From NCBI RefSeq assembly GCF_028595325.1, contig NZ_JAQQXR010000008.1, forward strand, positions 1 to 64,000: DNA of 64,000 nt. Reading direction: 5' to 3'. This DNA comes from Janthinobacterium fluminis (GTDB taxonomy: Bacteria > Pseudomonadota > Gammaproteobacteria > Burkholderiales > Burkholderiaceae_D). Under the pieces are notes generated by a model. That model was not told the origin of the DNA, searched no databases, and saw only the letters and a list, made by a program, of their open reading frames with translations. Below are positions 28,018-38,311 of the stretch, one piece after another. The translations under genes were made by a program, and so were the position numbers. Position 1 is the stretch's first letter. Each line of letters starts with the position of its first letter.

Positions 28018-28716
28018 TTACTTGAGGTCGTCGGTGTAGAAGTACACCGAGCCGTGTATCGTTGCGGGCGTGCCCAAGGCGGCCCGCAGCGCGGCCGCCA
28101 GCGCCTTGTCGCCGGGCTGTTGCAGCGCCTGCTTAGGCACGGCGACGGCGCCCGCCGGCGCGTTCGCGGCGGTGGTGAAGGCGACGATGTGGTCGAAGTC
28201 CGGCCGGCTGTCGATGTCCTTGACCAGGAAGCGCTGCCGGCCGCCGCCGATTTGCCGGTAGCTGGCCGTCGCCTTGCCGCGCGGCGCCGCCGAGAGCCGG
28301 CGGAACAGCAGTACCTTGTCAATGAGCAGTGTGGCGCCGGCGTATTCGGTCTTGCCCTGCTGCTCGAAGTGGCCCAGCACCAGGTCGGCCTTGAATTGCG
28401 TCAAGGGGCTCGGCGCGCGCGGCGCCAGCCGGTCGAGCTCGAATTTTTCCGGCGCGATGGTCCACAGCGCCGTCTTGCCGTCCAGGCGCCGGCGCAGGGC
28501 GGCGTCCAGCGCCGCGTCGGCCAGGTGGAATTGCAGCACGACCTGGTAGTCGTGCGGCGCGTGGAACATCGGCAGGTGCGAGGCGTACAAGCCCTCCTTG
28601 CCGCCGAACAGGGCCATGCCGTGCTCGCCCCAACTGGCTTGGGCGGCGCCGGCCGGCGCCGCCAGGGCCAGCCAGGAAAACAGCGCCCAGAGCAGGTTTT
28701 TTATGGCGCTCTTCAT
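28018..28716 (-). CDS. Secreted or periplasmic protein of unknown function
   Basis: I do not recognise this 232-residue protein. From ATG 28716 it starts MKSAIKNLLWALFSWLALAAPAGAAQA, a convincing signal peptide, so it acts outside the cytoplasm. The mature part begins with SWGEHGMALFGGKEGLYASHLPMFHAPHDYQV, which is rich in histidine. It ends HGSVYFYTDDLK. A longer in-frame start exists (28782) but adds 22 residues ahead of the signal peptide. It lies downstream of the sigma factor gene in the same direction, 224 bases from its start side. I see no TAAA-N17-CGTC box before it, so membership of the siderophore regulon is not supported. Confidence 0.7.
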   Translation of the reverse strand: MKSAIKNLLWALFSWLALAAPAGAAQASWGEHGMALFGGKEGLYASHLPMFHAPHDYQVVLQFHLADAALDAALRRRLDGKTALWTIAPEKFELDRLAPRAPSPLTQFKADLVLGHFEQQGKTEYAGATLLIDKVLLFRRLSAAPRGKATASYRQIGGGRQRFLVKDIDSRPDFDHIVAFTTAANAPAGAVAVPKQALQQPGDKALAAALRAALGTPATIHGSVYFYTDDLK

Positions 28717-29001
28717 GCTTTCGCCGGCGGCTTGCCGGCGCTCTATCCATCGATTTTTCTGCGGGCTGGCGGGTGTGCTCATCGGGGCGGTCGCGGTGGG
28801 TTCGGATGAGCCGATGGTAAGCCGCCTTGGCTATTCGGTAAAGCAAGTTGTATTTACTTTGCCTTGCCCCGCTTGGACAGATCCGGCGCTTTCTATTCAT
28901 CCGATTCATGCAATTAATAGTTGCAGTTTCCCCCGTATTTCATCCGGAATAAGCAACGTAAGATGCGTTCATCCCAATCACATCGCAAAGAGGTCACCAT
29001 C

Positions 29002-29877
29002 ATGTTCAAGAAATCCACACTGTTTGCCGCCCTGTTCGCCGCCTCCACCTTTGGCATGAGCGCCGCCTCGGCCGCCGACGTCGCGCCGCTGAAACTGCAG
29101 GTGTTCAACCCGGGCGAAGCGGCCATCTTCCCGGTGGCTTCGGTGCTGGTGAGCGGCAAGACGGACGCGGTGCTGATCGACGCGCAATTTTCCCGTGGCG
29201 AAGCGCTGAAGCTGGTTGAAATGATACGCGCCAGCGGCAAGAAACTGACCACGGTCTACGTCAGCCACGGCGACCCCGACTTTTACTTCGGCCTGGACGT
29301 CGTCAAGGCGGCCTTCCCGGACGCGAAGATCGTCGCCACGCCGCAAACCATCGCCGCGATCGAGAAGAAAGCCGCCGCCAAGGTGGCCTTCTGGGGACCG
29401 ATCCTGAAGCAGAACGCGCCGCAGGGCCTGGTCATGCCGCAGCCGCTGCAAGGCAATGAGATCAAGCTGGAAGGGCAGTCGCTGACGGTGTCCGGCCCGA
29501 CGCCCGAGCGCAGCTATGTCTGGATTCCTTCGATCAAGGCGGTGGTCGGCGGCGTGGTCCTGTTCAACGAGCTGCATGTGTGGACGGCCGACACGCAGAC
29601 GGCGCAGTCGCGCAAGGATTGGCTGGCGACGCTGGCCGGCATCGAAGCCTTGAAACCGGCCACCGTCGTGCCGGGCCACTTCAAGGTCGGCGCGGCGCTG
29701 ACGCCGCAGAGCATCGCCTTCACCCGCGACTATCTGGTGCGCTTCGAAGAGGCGACGGCCAAGGCCGCGAACTCGGCCGAGCTGATCGCCGCGATGAAGC
29801 AGCAATACCCGGACGCCGGCCTGGACGCGGCGCTGAGCACCAGCGCCAAGGTCGCCAAGGGCGAAATGAAATGGTAA
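29002..29877 (+). CDS. Periplasmic metallo-beta-lactamase-fold protein with altered metal motif
   Basis: A 291-residue protein with a signal peptide (MFKKSTLFAALFAASTFGMSAASA-AD). It has the MBL-fold order: LIDAQFSRGEA, then TTVYVSHGDPDFYFG, then a late VVPGHFKVG. In the standard fold the second motif is HxHxDH; here it reads H-G-D-P-D-F, so two of the usual metal-binding histidines are replaced by Asp and Phe. Such variants exist in this superfamily, and activity cannot be assumed. The start ATG 29002 has GAGG in front and gives the signal peptide. The gene stands 73 bases before the DsbA-like gene in the same direction. The substrate is unknown. Confidence 0.82.
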   Translation: MFKKSTLFAALFAASTFGMSAASAADVAPLKLQVFNPGEAAIFPVASVLVSGKTDAVLIDAQFSRGEALKLVEMIRASGKKLTTVYVSHGDPDFYFGLDVVKAAFPDAKIVATPQTIAAIEKKAAAKVAFWGPILKQNAPQGLVMPQPLQGNEIKLEGQSLTVSGPTPERSYVWIPSIKAVVGGVVLFNELHVWTADTQTAQSRKDWLATLAGIEALKPATVVPGHFKVGAALTPQSIAFTRDYLVRFEEATAKAANSAELIAAMKQQYPDAGLDAALSTSAKVAKGEMKW

Positions 29878-29950
29878 TGGCCTGAACGGCCTTGCGTAAT
29901 CCACACATCAGGGCCGGACGCCACGCGGCGCCGGCCCGCCGGGAACAGTT

Positions 29951-30655
29951 ATGACACAAGCGACATTGCATTACATCTTCGATCCCCTGTGCGGCTGGTG
30001 CTACGGCGCCGCGCCGCTGGTGCAGGCGGCCCAGGCGCTGGCCGGCATCGACGTGGTCTTCCACGGCGGCGGCATGATGACGGGCAGCAACCGCCGGCAG
30101 ATCACGCCGCAGTGGCGCGCGTATGTGCTGCCGCACGACCGCCGCATCGCCGAAATGACCGGCCAGCCTTTCGGCGACGCCTATCTGAACGGCTTGCTGA
30201 ACGACACCGCGGCGCTGATGGATTCCGAGCCGCCGATCACGGCCATCCTGGCGGCCGAGGCATTGGCCGGACGCGGACTGGACATGATTCACCGGCTGCA
30301 GCGCGCCCATTACGTCGACGGTGTGCGCATCGCCGAGGCGGCCGTGCTGCGCGCCCTGGCGCAGGAACTCGGTCTGGACGGCGCCGCGTTCGCCGAAGCT
30401 TGCCAGCGTTTGGGCTGCGCCGCCACGCAGCAGCATATCGCCGCCAGCCGCGCCCTGCTGAACCGCGTCGGCGGCCAGGGCTTCCCGACCTTTGCGCTCG
30501 ACGACGGCAGCGGCGATTTGACGGTGCTCGACCTTGGCGCCTATCTGGGCCGGCCGGTCGAGTGGCTGGCCCGCCTGGGCCGCGTGGCTGGCGTGCAGCC
30601 GCAGGCCGGCGCCGCGCTGGTCTGCGATGCCGATAGTTGTGTTGTTCCGGGCTAA
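29951..30655 (+). CDS. DsbA/FrnE-family thiol oxidoreductase, cytoplasmic
   Basis: A 234-residue thioredoxin-fold protein with the redox motif C14-G-W-C17 in FDPLCGWCYG and the cis-proline loop GGQGFPTFAL. The helical insert between them is of DsbA type. No signal peptide is visible, so it is more like FrnE or the 2-hydroxychromene isomerase relatives than secreted DsbA. The role is probably disulfide exchange or protection against oxidative stress, given the catalase gene 160 bases downstream. It may be co-transcribed with the MBL-fold gene upstream. The assignment to the family is firm; the substrate is not known. Confidence 0.85.
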   Translation: MTQATLHYIFDPLCGWCYGAAPLVQAAQALAGIDVVFHGGGMMTGSNRRQITPQWRAYVLPHDRRIAEMTGQPFGDAYLNGLLNDTAALMDSEPPITAILAAEALAGRGLDMIHRLQRAHYVDGVRIAEAAVLRALAQELGLDGAAFAEACQRLGCAATQQHIAASRALLNRVGGQGFPTFALDDGSGDLTVLDLGAYLGRPVEWLARLGRVAGVQPQAGAALVCDADSCVVPG

Positions 30656-30816
30656 GGAGTAGCCTGGGCAAGGCCATGCGCATGCTTGCGGGCGCATGGC
30701 CCATTCGCCGCATCATTTGTAAAATCTATCGAATCAATAAAAGTAATTGCCTTTATCTTTGCCGCAGAGCTGCCTAGAATCCTTGTATCCGATCCACAAC
30801 GACGAAGGAGCAAGCC

Positions 30817-32277
30817 ATGAGCCAACAGCCGCCTCTGAGCACCGCATCCGGCATTCCCCTTGCCGATAACCAGAATTCCATCAGCGCGGGGCCACGCGGC
30901 CCCCTGTTGCTGCAAGACTTTCATCTGATCGAAAAACTCCAGCATTTCAACCGCGAGCGCATTCCCGAGCGGGTCGTCCATGCGAAAGGTTCGGGCGCCT
31001 ACGGCACCTTCACCGTCACGCACGACATCAGTCGCTATACCAAAGCCCGGCTGTTCAGCGAAGTGGGCAAGCAGACGGCGACCTTCGCGCGCTTTTCCAC
31101 CGTCGGCGGCGAGCGCGGCAGCGCCGACACCGAGCGCGACCCGCGCGGCTTCGCGCTGCGCTTCTACACGGAAGAGGGCAATTGGGACTTGGTGGGCAAC
31201 AACACGCCGATGTTCTTCATCAAGGACCCGATCAAGTTTCCCGATTTCGTCCACACGCAGAAACGCGACCCGCAGTCGAACCTGAAGTCGGCGAATATGA
31301 TGTTCGATTTCTGGAGCAAGGCGCCGGAAAGCCTGCACCAGGTGACGATGCTGTTTTCCGACCGCGGCACGCCGGACGGTTACCGCCACATGGACGGCTT
31401 CGGCAGCCACACCTATAGCCTGATCAACGAGAACGGCGAGCGCGTCTATGTGAAGTGGCATTTCAAGACGCAGCAGGGCATCAAGAACCTGAGCGCGCAG
31501 GATGCCGGGCGGCTGGCCGGCGCCGACCCCGACTACGCCCAGCGCGACCTGTTCGGCGCAATTGCCCGCGGCGACTTCCCGCGCTGGGACGTCAAGCTGC
31601 AGGTGGCCACCGAGGCGCAATTGGCCGAATGGGAGGCGCGCACCGGCTGGAATCCCTTCGACCTGACCAAGGTGTGGCCGCATGGCGACTTCCCGCTGCT
31701 GCCGGTCGGCGTGTTCGAGCTGAACCGTAATCCGGACAATTACCACGCCGAAGTCGAACAGGCGGCGTTTTCGCCGGCCAACGCGGTGCCGGGCATGGGC
31801 TATTCGCCGGACAAAATGTTACAGGGACGCCTGTTCGCCTACCACGACGCGCAGTTGTACCGGGTCGGCACCAACCACCAGCACCTGCCGGTGAACGCGG
31901 CGCGCTGCCCCTTCCACAACCAGCAGCGCGATGGCGCGATGGCGATCAACAACGGCGGCGCGGCGCCCAACTACGCGACGGTGGCCGCCGGGGGCAGCGG
32001 GCCGGCCGGCCTCGGCCACGGCGAAGCGGCGCTGGCGCTGCAGGGCGGCGCCGGGCGCTACGACGGCCGCGGCCGGGAAGACGACTTCAGCCAGGCCGGC
32101 AATCTGTTCCGCATCCTGACGGCGCAGGGCAAGCACAACCTGTTCGAGAACCTGGCCGGGCCGCTGAGCCAGGTCGACGAGGACATTTTGCAGCGTCAAC
32201 TGGGGCATTTCGACAAGGCCGACCCGGCCTACGGCGCCGGCGTGCGCGCCGCCCTGAAGGCGCGCGCGGCGGGCTAG
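30817..32277 (+). CDS. Monofunctional haem catalase
   Basis: A 486-residue small-subunit catalase that breaks down hydrogen peroxide to water and oxygen. The catalytic region is RVVHAKGSGAYG with the distal histidine. The distal asparagine lies in DLVGNNTPMFFIKD. The proximal haem tyrosine lies in RLFAYHDAQLYRVG. NADPH-binding catalases of this clade have this length. A strong ribosome-binding site (AAGGAG) precedes ATG 30817. The 160-bp upstream gap is AT-rich, and a weak partial OxyR-like pattern around 30727 was not accepted. It converges with the transglutaminase-like gene, 29 bases away. Confidence 0.95.
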   Translation: MSQQPPLSTASGIPLADNQNSISAGPRGPLLLQDFHLIEKLQHFNRERIPERVVHAKGSGAYGTFTVTHDISRYTKARLFSEVGKQTATFARFSTVGGERGSADTERDPRGFALRFYTEEGNWDLVGNNTPMFFIKDPIKFPDFVHTQKRDPQSNLKSANMMFDFWSKAPESLHQVTMLFSDRGTPDGYRHMDGFGSHTYSLINENGERVYVKWHFKTQQGIKNLSAQDAGRLAGADPDYAQRDLFGAIARGDFPRWDVKLQVATEAQLAEWEARTGWNPFDLTKVWPHGDFPLLPVGVFELNRNPDNYHAEVEQAAFSPANAVPGMGYSPDKMLQGRLFAYHDAQLYRVGTNHQHLPVNAARCPFHNQQRDGAMAINNGGAAPNYATVAAGGSGPAGLGHGEAALALQGGAGRYDGRGREDDFSQAGNLFRILTAQGKHNLFENLAGPLSQVDEDILQRQLGHFDKADPAYGAGVRAALKARAAG

Positions 32278-32306
32278 TGTCCCGAATCCGCGACTCGGGG
32301 CAGGCG

Positions 32307-32918
32307 TCATGCCGCTGCCCCGGCGTCCGGTGGCGCCGCGTCGATCGGCGCGGCGCGGTACTGGGCCATCGAGTCGAGCGCCCGCAGGCCGTCGACGACG
32401 GCCGGCCACGGCTGCGCCCACACCTGCGGGTAGGTGCATTCGCCCTCGTGCCGCAGCGGATAGGCGAGATGTTCCACGCCCGGCGTGAACCGGCAGTCGA
32501 TGCCCGGCTTGCTGTTGCCGCGCGCGTCGCAGCGATACCAGCCGTTGCCCTCCAGCCACACGGCGACAAAACCATGCGTGCAATACGGCGGCTGTCCGCC
32601 GCTCAGCGTCAGCCGCTGGTAGCAGAGGCCGGCCGGGATGCCGTTGGCGCGCAGTAGCGCGACCAGCAAGTGGCTTTTGGCCAGGCACAGCCCGGTGCCG
32701 CGCGCCAGCGCGTCCGACGCCGCGCAGGTGACTTCGTCGCGGCCGAAGTCGATGCTGTGCTCGATGTTGTCGCGCACCCATTCGTAGCAGCGTTGCGCGC
32801 ATGCCGTCGGGGTGGCGCCGGACAGGCTGCGCGCCAGCGCCGCGACGGCCGGCTCTTGGTAGTCGATCACCGCGCTGGCGGCGAGGAAGGGGGACGGGTC
32901 GGGATGGCTGGTGCTCAC
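32307..32918 (-). CDS. Transglutaminase-like cysteine protease-fold protein
   Basis: A 203-residue protein with the transglutaminase-core order of catalytic residues: Cys in GTGLCLAKSHLLVALLR, His in YCTHGFVAVW and Asp in WYRCDARGN. It begins with AVARSLSG and YEWVRDNIEH, normal for the bacterial transglutaminase-like family, whose members are usually peptidases or amidases. No signal peptide is seen, so it is probably cytoplasmic. The start is GTG 32918 with AGGAG six bases upstream. The 260-bp gap that follows on its upstream side contains no recognisable gene. The substrate is unknown. Confidence 0.82.
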   Translation of the reverse strand: MSTSHPDPSPFLAASAVIDYQEPAVAALARSLSGATPTACAQRCYEWVRDNIEHSIDFGRDEVTCAASDALARGTGLCLAKSHLLVALLRANGIPAGLCYQRLTLSGGQPPYCTHGFVAVWLEGNGWYRCDARGNSKPGIDCRFTPGVEHLAYPLRHEGECTYPQVWAQPWPAVVDGLRALDSMAQYRAAPIDAAPPDAGAAA

Positions 32919-33177
32919 GCGGGACTCCTGGGTATGGGCGGGGAATTATCGCCCAGGCGGCGGTATTTTCAAATAAACAATTTCGACCTTGCGCTGGCGC
33001 AAATCTGCGTTAATCTATCTGATGTTGCTCGGTAGACATAAACAACTTCCTTGCGTAGACTTCAGCGATGACCGCGATTGCCATGTTCCGTTTCCAGGGA
33101 ACGGGCAACGATGCGGATGACCCAGCTTGCTGCGCCGCTGCCCAAGGCGGTGTCAGACGATACGAGGCAAAAACGAA

Positions 33178-33564
33178 ATGAACATGGCGTCTTTGACCGT
33201 GTACGGCGACGACCGTACTTTACAAACGATCCGCGAGGCGCTGCCCACGGAGCCAGTCAGCGACTGGAAAAAGGGCGATACGCGCAGCAATGGACGGCAT
33301 TACCTGGACTCCGGTTTCAGCGTCGACATCGCCGCCGTCGACAGTCCGGCGCTGCTGCTCGACTCGATCCGCTCCTATCTGAGCGAATGCAGCGAGCGCG
33401 GCATCTCGTTCGACGAGCCGCGCATCGTCGCCGAGTTGCAGATCGGCCTGAGCGCCGCCGATCCGGCGCAGGCGCCCGCCAGCCTGGACTTGCCGCTGGA
33501 AGACTTGACGATGCTGGCGGAAATGGGCGTGTGCCTGAGCCTGACGGCGCTGCGCGGCGCCTGA
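33178..33564 (+). CDS. Small DUF4279-like protein
   Basis: A 128-residue soluble protein starting at ATG 33178, with GAGG ten bases upstream. The next ATG at 33184 is also possible. The sequence LTVYGDDRTLQTIREALPTE followed by SDWKKGD resembles the DUF4279 family. The function of that family is not known. No membrane segment or signal peptide is visible. It stands alone, converging with the permease-peptidase gene 17 bases downstream. The family assignment is from memory of the motif pattern and has not been searched. Confidence 0.6.
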   Translation: MNMASLTVYGDDRTLQTIREALPTEPVSDWKKGDTRSNGRHYLDSGFSVDIAAVDSPALLLDSIRSYLSECSERGISFDEPRIVAELQIGLSAADPAQAPASLDLPLEDLTMLAEMGVCLSLTALRGA

Positions 33565-33581
33565 GGCGCATGTAGGCAAGG

Positions 33582-36500
33582 TCAGGGCGCCGCCTCGATG
33601 CCGATCATATTGTCGTCCGGCTTGCGGTCGATCAGTTTGTTGTCGGGGTCGATGCCGGCCTTGGCCGGCTTGCCGCTGACGACCAGCGTGTAGACGCTTT
33701 CCTTGTTTTCGATCAGCTTGCGCTCGCGCAGCAGGCTGTTGCCGTCCTTGTCGTCGACGCCGATGTCGATCCAATCCTTCAGCGCCACCTCCTTTTCCTC
33801 GCCCAGCTCGCCGGCGCGCACCTTGCTGGCGTGGACCTTCAGCGTCACCTCGTACTTGCCGTCGACGCGTTTGCGCGCCGTCGCCGTCAGCGCGCGGTTT
33901 TCGTACAGCACGATGGCGTTGAACAGGTCGTCGATCAGATAGGCTTGCTCCGGCGGCGTGACCCGGCGCAGGCCGTCGATCAGCGCCGTCACGCTCGGGT
34001 AGGGCGTGCTGCCCGGCGGATATTGCTTGAGCAAGCCGCGCAGCACGCCGTTGACCTTGTCCTCGCCCAGGATGTCCTGCAACTGGTACAGCGCCAGGCT
34101 GCCCTTGTTGTAATGGATGTAGCTCTGTTTTTCGTTTTCCGCCAGCGGCAATTCCTTCTTGTTTTCATCGCTGCGGCCGATCAGGTACTGGTACAGATCG
34201 TAGCGCAGGAAACGCCGCATCTTGTGCGGGCCGAAGCTGTTGCGCATCACCATCAGCGCCGAGTATTCGGCCAGCGTCTCGCTGAGCACGGTGGCGCCGC
34301 GGGTGTTGCCGGCGGCGAGTTGATGGCCCCACCACTGGTGCGCCACCTCGTGCGCCGTGATGTAGAGCGGGTAGTCGATGTCCTTCGGATTCTTGTCGTC
34401 GACCTTGGCGACGAAGCCCAGGCCCTCGGAAAACGGAATGGTGCCGGGGAAGGACTGGGCGAACAGCGCGTAGCGGGGGAATTCGACGATGCGCACGACC
34501 TTGTGCTGGTAGGGGCCGAAATGCTTGCTATAGTACTCCAGGCCTTCCTTGACGCCGCGGGCGAAGCGGTCGAGGTTGAACTCGTGGCCGGGGTGGTAGT
34601 ACAGGTCGATCGCCACGTCTTGCCAGTGTTCGTGGCGCACCGCGTAGCGGGCCGACTGGAAGGCGTAGAAGTTGAGGATGGGCTGGTCCATCTTGTAATG
34701 ATAGTAGTGGCGGCCCTGGTCTATCCACTCGTTCTCCAGCGTGCCGGGGGCGATGGCGATCTGGTCCGGACTGGTGCTGACGGTGGCCTCGAAATTGATC
34801 CAGTCGGCGTCGCCGCCGACGTAGTTGTCGGCCAGGCCGCGCGGGTCGTCGCGCGGCAGCGCCCTTTCCTGGGCCGGCAAACCGTGCTTCTTGCGGTCGC
34901 GCGGGTCGCGCAGCTCCAGCCCGGCCTGGTAGCCGATGTGCGGCAGCACGCTGTTGTTGAAGAAGCTGCCGTTGCCCATGACGGGGGTGTCCTGGCCCAG
35001 GCCGAAACGGCCGCGCGGCGCGAATTCGAGGTCGAATTCCAGCGCCAGCGTGGCGCCCGGCGCCAGCGGCCGGACCAGCCGGAAACTGTAGAAGCCCAGG
35101 TGCTTGTCGTTCAGGCCGGAGTGCACCGGCGCGCCGAAGCGCAGCGCGCGGATGGCCGCGCTGCTGTCCTGGTGGATGAAGATGTCGCTGACGGCTTGCC
35201 CGCTCTTGTTGTGCAACTGGTAGCGGCCCTTGACGCGCAGCGTGCGTTGCTGCGGCAGCATGTCCACTTCCAGCTGGACGTCGGTGATGCGCGGCTGGGC
35301 CAGGGCCGCGTATTTCTTGTACTGGCGCTCGTAGCTGGCCAGGTTGGCGTCCTTCTGGTACGGCGATTTGACGTCGTTGACGACGTGCAGATTGTAGTAC
35401 AGCAGCGCGCCGCTGCCGACGAAGATGCCCAGGCCCAGGCCGAGCGCGCGCAGCACCGGCCCCGTCAGCGCGTGGCGCGCCAGTTGCAGGCGGATGCGCC
35501 AGCTGTCGCTGGCGCCGCGCTGCCAGAACAGCAGGGCCAGCACCGTCAGCGTCAGCGCCGCGCCGCCCCAGTACAGTTCGAACCAGCGTTCGCGCATCAG
35601 GAAGTGGCCGTTGCCGTTCATCGCCGAATACACATAGCCGGGCGTGCTGCCGTACAGGATCAGCGGGTCGCCCAGGCCCAGCGCGCCGAAGCTCAGCGTG
35701 GTGACGTAGTACAGTATCATCGCGAAGAAGGCGAGGAATTTGTGGTTGATGATGGACTGCAGGGCGATCGCCAGCACGGCCACCAGCGCGTAGCCGGGCA
35801 GTTGCACGAGGAAGAGTTGTTCCAGGTAGAGGCCGGGCTCAAGCTGGAAATAGCCCTTGAAGATCTGGATCGACATACCGCACAGCATCACCGCGACCAT
35901 CAGCAGCGCCTGCACGGCGATCAGCGCGAACAGCTTCGAGAGCAGCGGCAGCCAGCTGGGGATGGGCAGGGCGTCGAACATTTGCGCGACGCGGCTGTCG
36001 CGCTCGCGCCAGACCAGCTCGCCCGCGTAGAAGGTGGTGATGATCAGCATGAACAGGGTGAAGTTGCCGCTGACCACTTCCAGCACCCGGTCCGTCTGCG
36101 CGTAACTGTTGGTGCCGTAGATGGCGCCCAGGTCGAGCGCGCCGGCAAACATCGTCAGCACGCCGGCCAGGACGATGACGGCGAAATAGATGTTCTTGAC
36201 CGTCTCGCGCAGGTTCAGCCAGCTCAGTTGCAGCAGCAGGGGGGCCAGCTTGCGGCGGCCGAAGTCGGGCGCCTCGCGCGTGCCGGCCGCCGGCGCCGTC
36301 GGGCGCGGCGCCGTCTCGCCCTCGCCGCGCGGGCGTTGCCCGCTGTCGAGGGCGCCGCTGAACTGGAAGCGCCAATAGCCCAGCAGCAGCGCCGCCAGCG
36401 CGAACGAGGACCAGATCAGGCGGTTGCTCAGGTAGACGCCCTGCGGCTGCACCAGGCGCAGGTTGCGCTCGGCCGTCGGCCAGTACTCGGTCAGACGGAT

Positions 36501-37157
36501 CACGGCCGTGGTGCCGAAGGGGTCGATCAGCGCGGCCAGGGTCTTGTAGTCGAGGTCGCGCGCCAGCGAGGGCGCCACCAGATAGCCGATCATCATGACG
36601 ACGCTGCTGATATAGACCGGCAGCATGCGCCGCGTCAGCGCCGCCAGGATGAAGAAGATGGCGCCGAAGATGAACAGGTTCGGCAGCAGCGTGACGGCAT
36701 AGGGGATCAGGTAGGCGGCCAGGTATTGCGGGCCGAGGCGGTCGGGCTCGATGCCGGGCACGTAGGTGCCCAGCCAGGTGCCCAGCACGATGCTGGAGAA
36801 TACCACGGCCAGTGCCAGGTAGGCGCCGAGGAAGCGGCCGAAGATGTATTGGTGCTTCTTGATCGGCGCCGTGAAGAAGAAGTGCTGCATCTCATATTCG
36901 AAATCCTCCTGCACCGAGCGGCCCATCATCGCCGCGACGACGACGACGCCGAAGCAGCCGAGGAAGCTGCAGGTCAGGGCGATGCTGCGCGGCGCGTTGA
37001 TCATCGCCTTGCCGCCGAAGCTGACGGACGCCTCCTTGAAGACGCCGCCGGCGGCCGCCATCCACAGCATGGCCAGCAGCAGGAACATGGCGAAATAGAT
37101 CCACGTCGACAGCCGCTTGAGCCGCTGGCGCGCTTCGAACAGGGCGATCGCTAGCAT
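33582..37157 (-). CDS. ABC-2 type permease fused to an M1-family aminopeptidase domain
   Basis: A 1191-residue fusion. The N-terminal half (about 1-590) has a dozen or so hydrophobic segments in two groups, separated by a charged Pro/Arg-rich linker ([18 protein letters not shown]), typical of ABC-2 permeases. The C-terminal half holds an M1 metallopeptidase with H936-E-V-A-H940 for zinc, E960 in LSETLAEY and a later conserved [10 protein letters not shown]. This architecture is known in proteobacteria, but its substrate is not established. The start ATG 37157 ([11 protein letters not shown]) lies 10 bases after the stop of the ATPase gene, so the two form one operon and one transporter. The peptidase domain would face the periplasm if the topology holds. 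Confidence 0.9.
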   Translation of the reverse strand: MLAIALFEARQRLKRLSTWIYFAMFLLLAMLWMAAAGGVFKEASVSFGGKAMINAPRSIALTCSFLGCFGVVVVAAMMGRSVQEDFEYEMQHFFFTAPIKKHQYIFGRFLGAYLALAVVFSSIVLGTWLGTYVPGIEPDRLGPQYLAAYLIPYAVTLLPNLFIFGAIFFILAALTRRMLPVYISSVVMMIGYLVAPSLARDLDYKTLAALIDPFGTTAVIRLTEYWPTAERNLRLVQPQGVYLSNRLIWSSFALAALLLGYWRFQFSGALDSGQRPRGEGETAPRPTAPAAGTREAPDFGRRKLAPLLLQLSWLNLRETVKNIYFAVIVLAGVLTMFAGALDLGAIYGTNSYAQTDRVLEVVSGNFTLFMLIITTFYAGELVWRERDSRVAQMFDALPIPSWLPLLSKLFALIAVQALLMVAVMLCGMSIQIFKGYFQLEPGLYLEQLFLVQLPGYALVAVLAIALQSIINHKFLAFFAMILYYVTTLSFGALGLGDPLILYGSTPGYVYSAMNGNGHFLMRERWFELYWGGAALTLTVLALLFWQRGASDSWRIRLQLARHALTGPVLRALGLGLGIFVGSGALLYYNLHVVNDVKSPYQKDANLASYERQYKKYAALAQPRITDVQLEVDMLPQQRTLRVKGRYQLHNKSGQAVSDIFIHQDSSAAIRALRFGAPVHSGLNDKHLGFYSFRLVRPLAPGATLALEFDLEFAPRGRFGLGQDTPVMGNGSFFNNSVLPHIGYQAGLELRDPRDRKKHGLPAQERALPRDDPRGLADNYVGGDADWINFEATVSTSPDQIAIAPGTLENEWIDQGRHYYHYKMDQPILNFYAFQSARYAVRHEHWQDVAIDLYYHPGHEFNLDRFARGVKEGLEYYSKHFGPYQHKVVRIVEFPRYALFAQSFPGTIPFSEGLGFVAKVDDKNPKDIDYPLYITAHEVAHQWWGHQLAAGNTRGATVLSETLAEYSALMVMRNSFGPHKMRRFLRYDLYQYLIGRSDENKKELPLAENEKQSYIHYNKGSLALYQLQDILGEDKVNGVLRGLLKQYPPGSTPYPSVTALIDGLRRVTPPEQAYLIDDLFNAIVLYENRALTATARKRVDGKYEVTLKVHASKVRAGELGEEKEVALKDWIDIGVDDKDGNSLLRERKLIENKESVYTLVVSGKPAKAGIDPDNKLIDRKPDDNMIGIEAAP

Positions 37158-37167
37158 GCGCGGCCCC

Positions 37168-38058
37168 TCAGCTGGCCGCCGCGGCGCGGTGGCGCCCGGC
37201 AATCGTGGCGAAATACACGTCCTCCAGGTCGCCGATGGCTTCCTCGAAGCCGTCGCCGGGGTCGGCGTCGCTATAGACGTGGATCAGCGTGCGGCCCGAC
37301 AGCAGGCGCGTCGAAATGACGGCGTGGCGCTGCTGGAAGCTGGCCAGGTCCTTCTTCTCGACGAAGCGGGCCCAGATCTTGCAGCTGATGTCGTCGATCA
37401 GTTGCTGCGTCGGGCCGTGCAACAGCAGATGGCCCTTGTTGATGATGGCCATGTTGGCGCACAGATCGGCGACGTCGCTGACGATGTGGGTCGAGAGCAG
37501 CACCGTGCGCTCGTCGCCGATGTCGGAGAGCAGGTTGTGGAAGCGCACCCGCTCCTGCGGGTCGAGGCCGGCGGTGGGTTCGTCGACGATGATCAGCTTC
37601 GGGTCGCCCAGCAGCGCCTGGGCGATGCCGAAGCGCTGGCGCATGCCGCCGGAGAAGCCGCCGAGGCGCTGGTGGCGCACGTCGAACAGATTGGTCTGCT
37701 GCAGCAGGCCGTCGACGATTTCGCGGCGCCGCGCGCGGTTCGCCAGGCCCTTCAGCACGGCGAAGTGGTCGAGTAGCTCGTAGGCCGTCACCTTCGGGTA
37801 CAGGCCGAAGTCCTGCGGCAGGTAGCCGAGCAGGCGGCGGATTTCGTCCTTCTCGTCGAGCACGTCGAGCTCGCCGAAAAACACCGCGCCGGAATCGCAC
37901 TCCTGCAGGGTGGCCAGGGTGCGCATCAGCGTCGATTTGCCGGCGCCGTTCGGGCCCAGCAGGCCGAACATCCCGCTCGGGATGGTCAGGCTGATATTGT
38001 CCAGCGCCACAACACCGTTGCTGTAGGTCTTGGACAAGTTGCGTATCTGTAATTGCAT
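37168..38058 (-). CDS. ABC transporter ATPase subunit
   Basis: A 296-residue ATPase that drives the permease-peptidase encoded just downstream. Walker A is GPNGAGKST, the signature FSGGMRQR, Walker [14 protein letters not shown] and the switch [10 protein letters not shown]. The C-terminal 70 residues after the ATPase core are the usual extension of the CcmA/NatA-like group. I chose ATG 38058 ([16 protein letters not shown]); the frame runs far upstream but without matching protein. The 254-bp gap towards the next gene, on the upstream side, shows no clear feature. Confidence 0.92.
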   Translation of the reverse strand: MQLQIRNLSKTYSNGVVALDNISLTIPSGMFGLLGPNGAGKSTLMRTLATLQECDSGAVFFGELDVLDEKDEIRRLLGYLPQDFGLYPKVTAYELLDHFAVLKGLANRARRREIVDGLLQQTNLFDVRHQRLGGFSGGMRQRFGIAQALLGDPKLIIVDEPTAGLDPQERVRFHNLLSDIGDERTVLLSTHIVSDVADLCANMAIINKGHLLLHGPTQQLIDDISCKIWARFVEKKDLASFQQRHAVISTRLLSGRTLIHVYSDADPGDGFEEAIGDLEDVYFATIAGRHRAAAAS

Positions 38059-38311
38059 GCAAATTCCTCGCGTTTGCGTGGCGGCGGCGACGGCCGGCCG
38101 GGTATTGCCCTCTATTATGGTGGCATTGTAGGCAAATGGGGCCACCGCAGGCGCGGCCCGTGCGATATTCGGCGCTTTCCGCCGTCCAGAGTGTCCGAAT
38201 CCGGCCCTGGAACGGCGCGGATTTGGCCGCGGCCCGGCAATCGGGCACAATGCCGGGAACGCCAGGTGAATCAGGCGGCGCGCCGCGCCGCGCCAACGGG
38301 AGGGATGCATC

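Noticed and set aside
30715-30760. OxyR binding site before the catalase gene
   Set aside because: Only one CTAT and one ATAA stand at the right spacing; the other quarter-sites do not match.
32278-32306. Terminator between catalase and the transglutaminase-like gene
   Set aside because: Only a five-pair stem (CCCGA/TCGGG) with no T-run; too weak to call.
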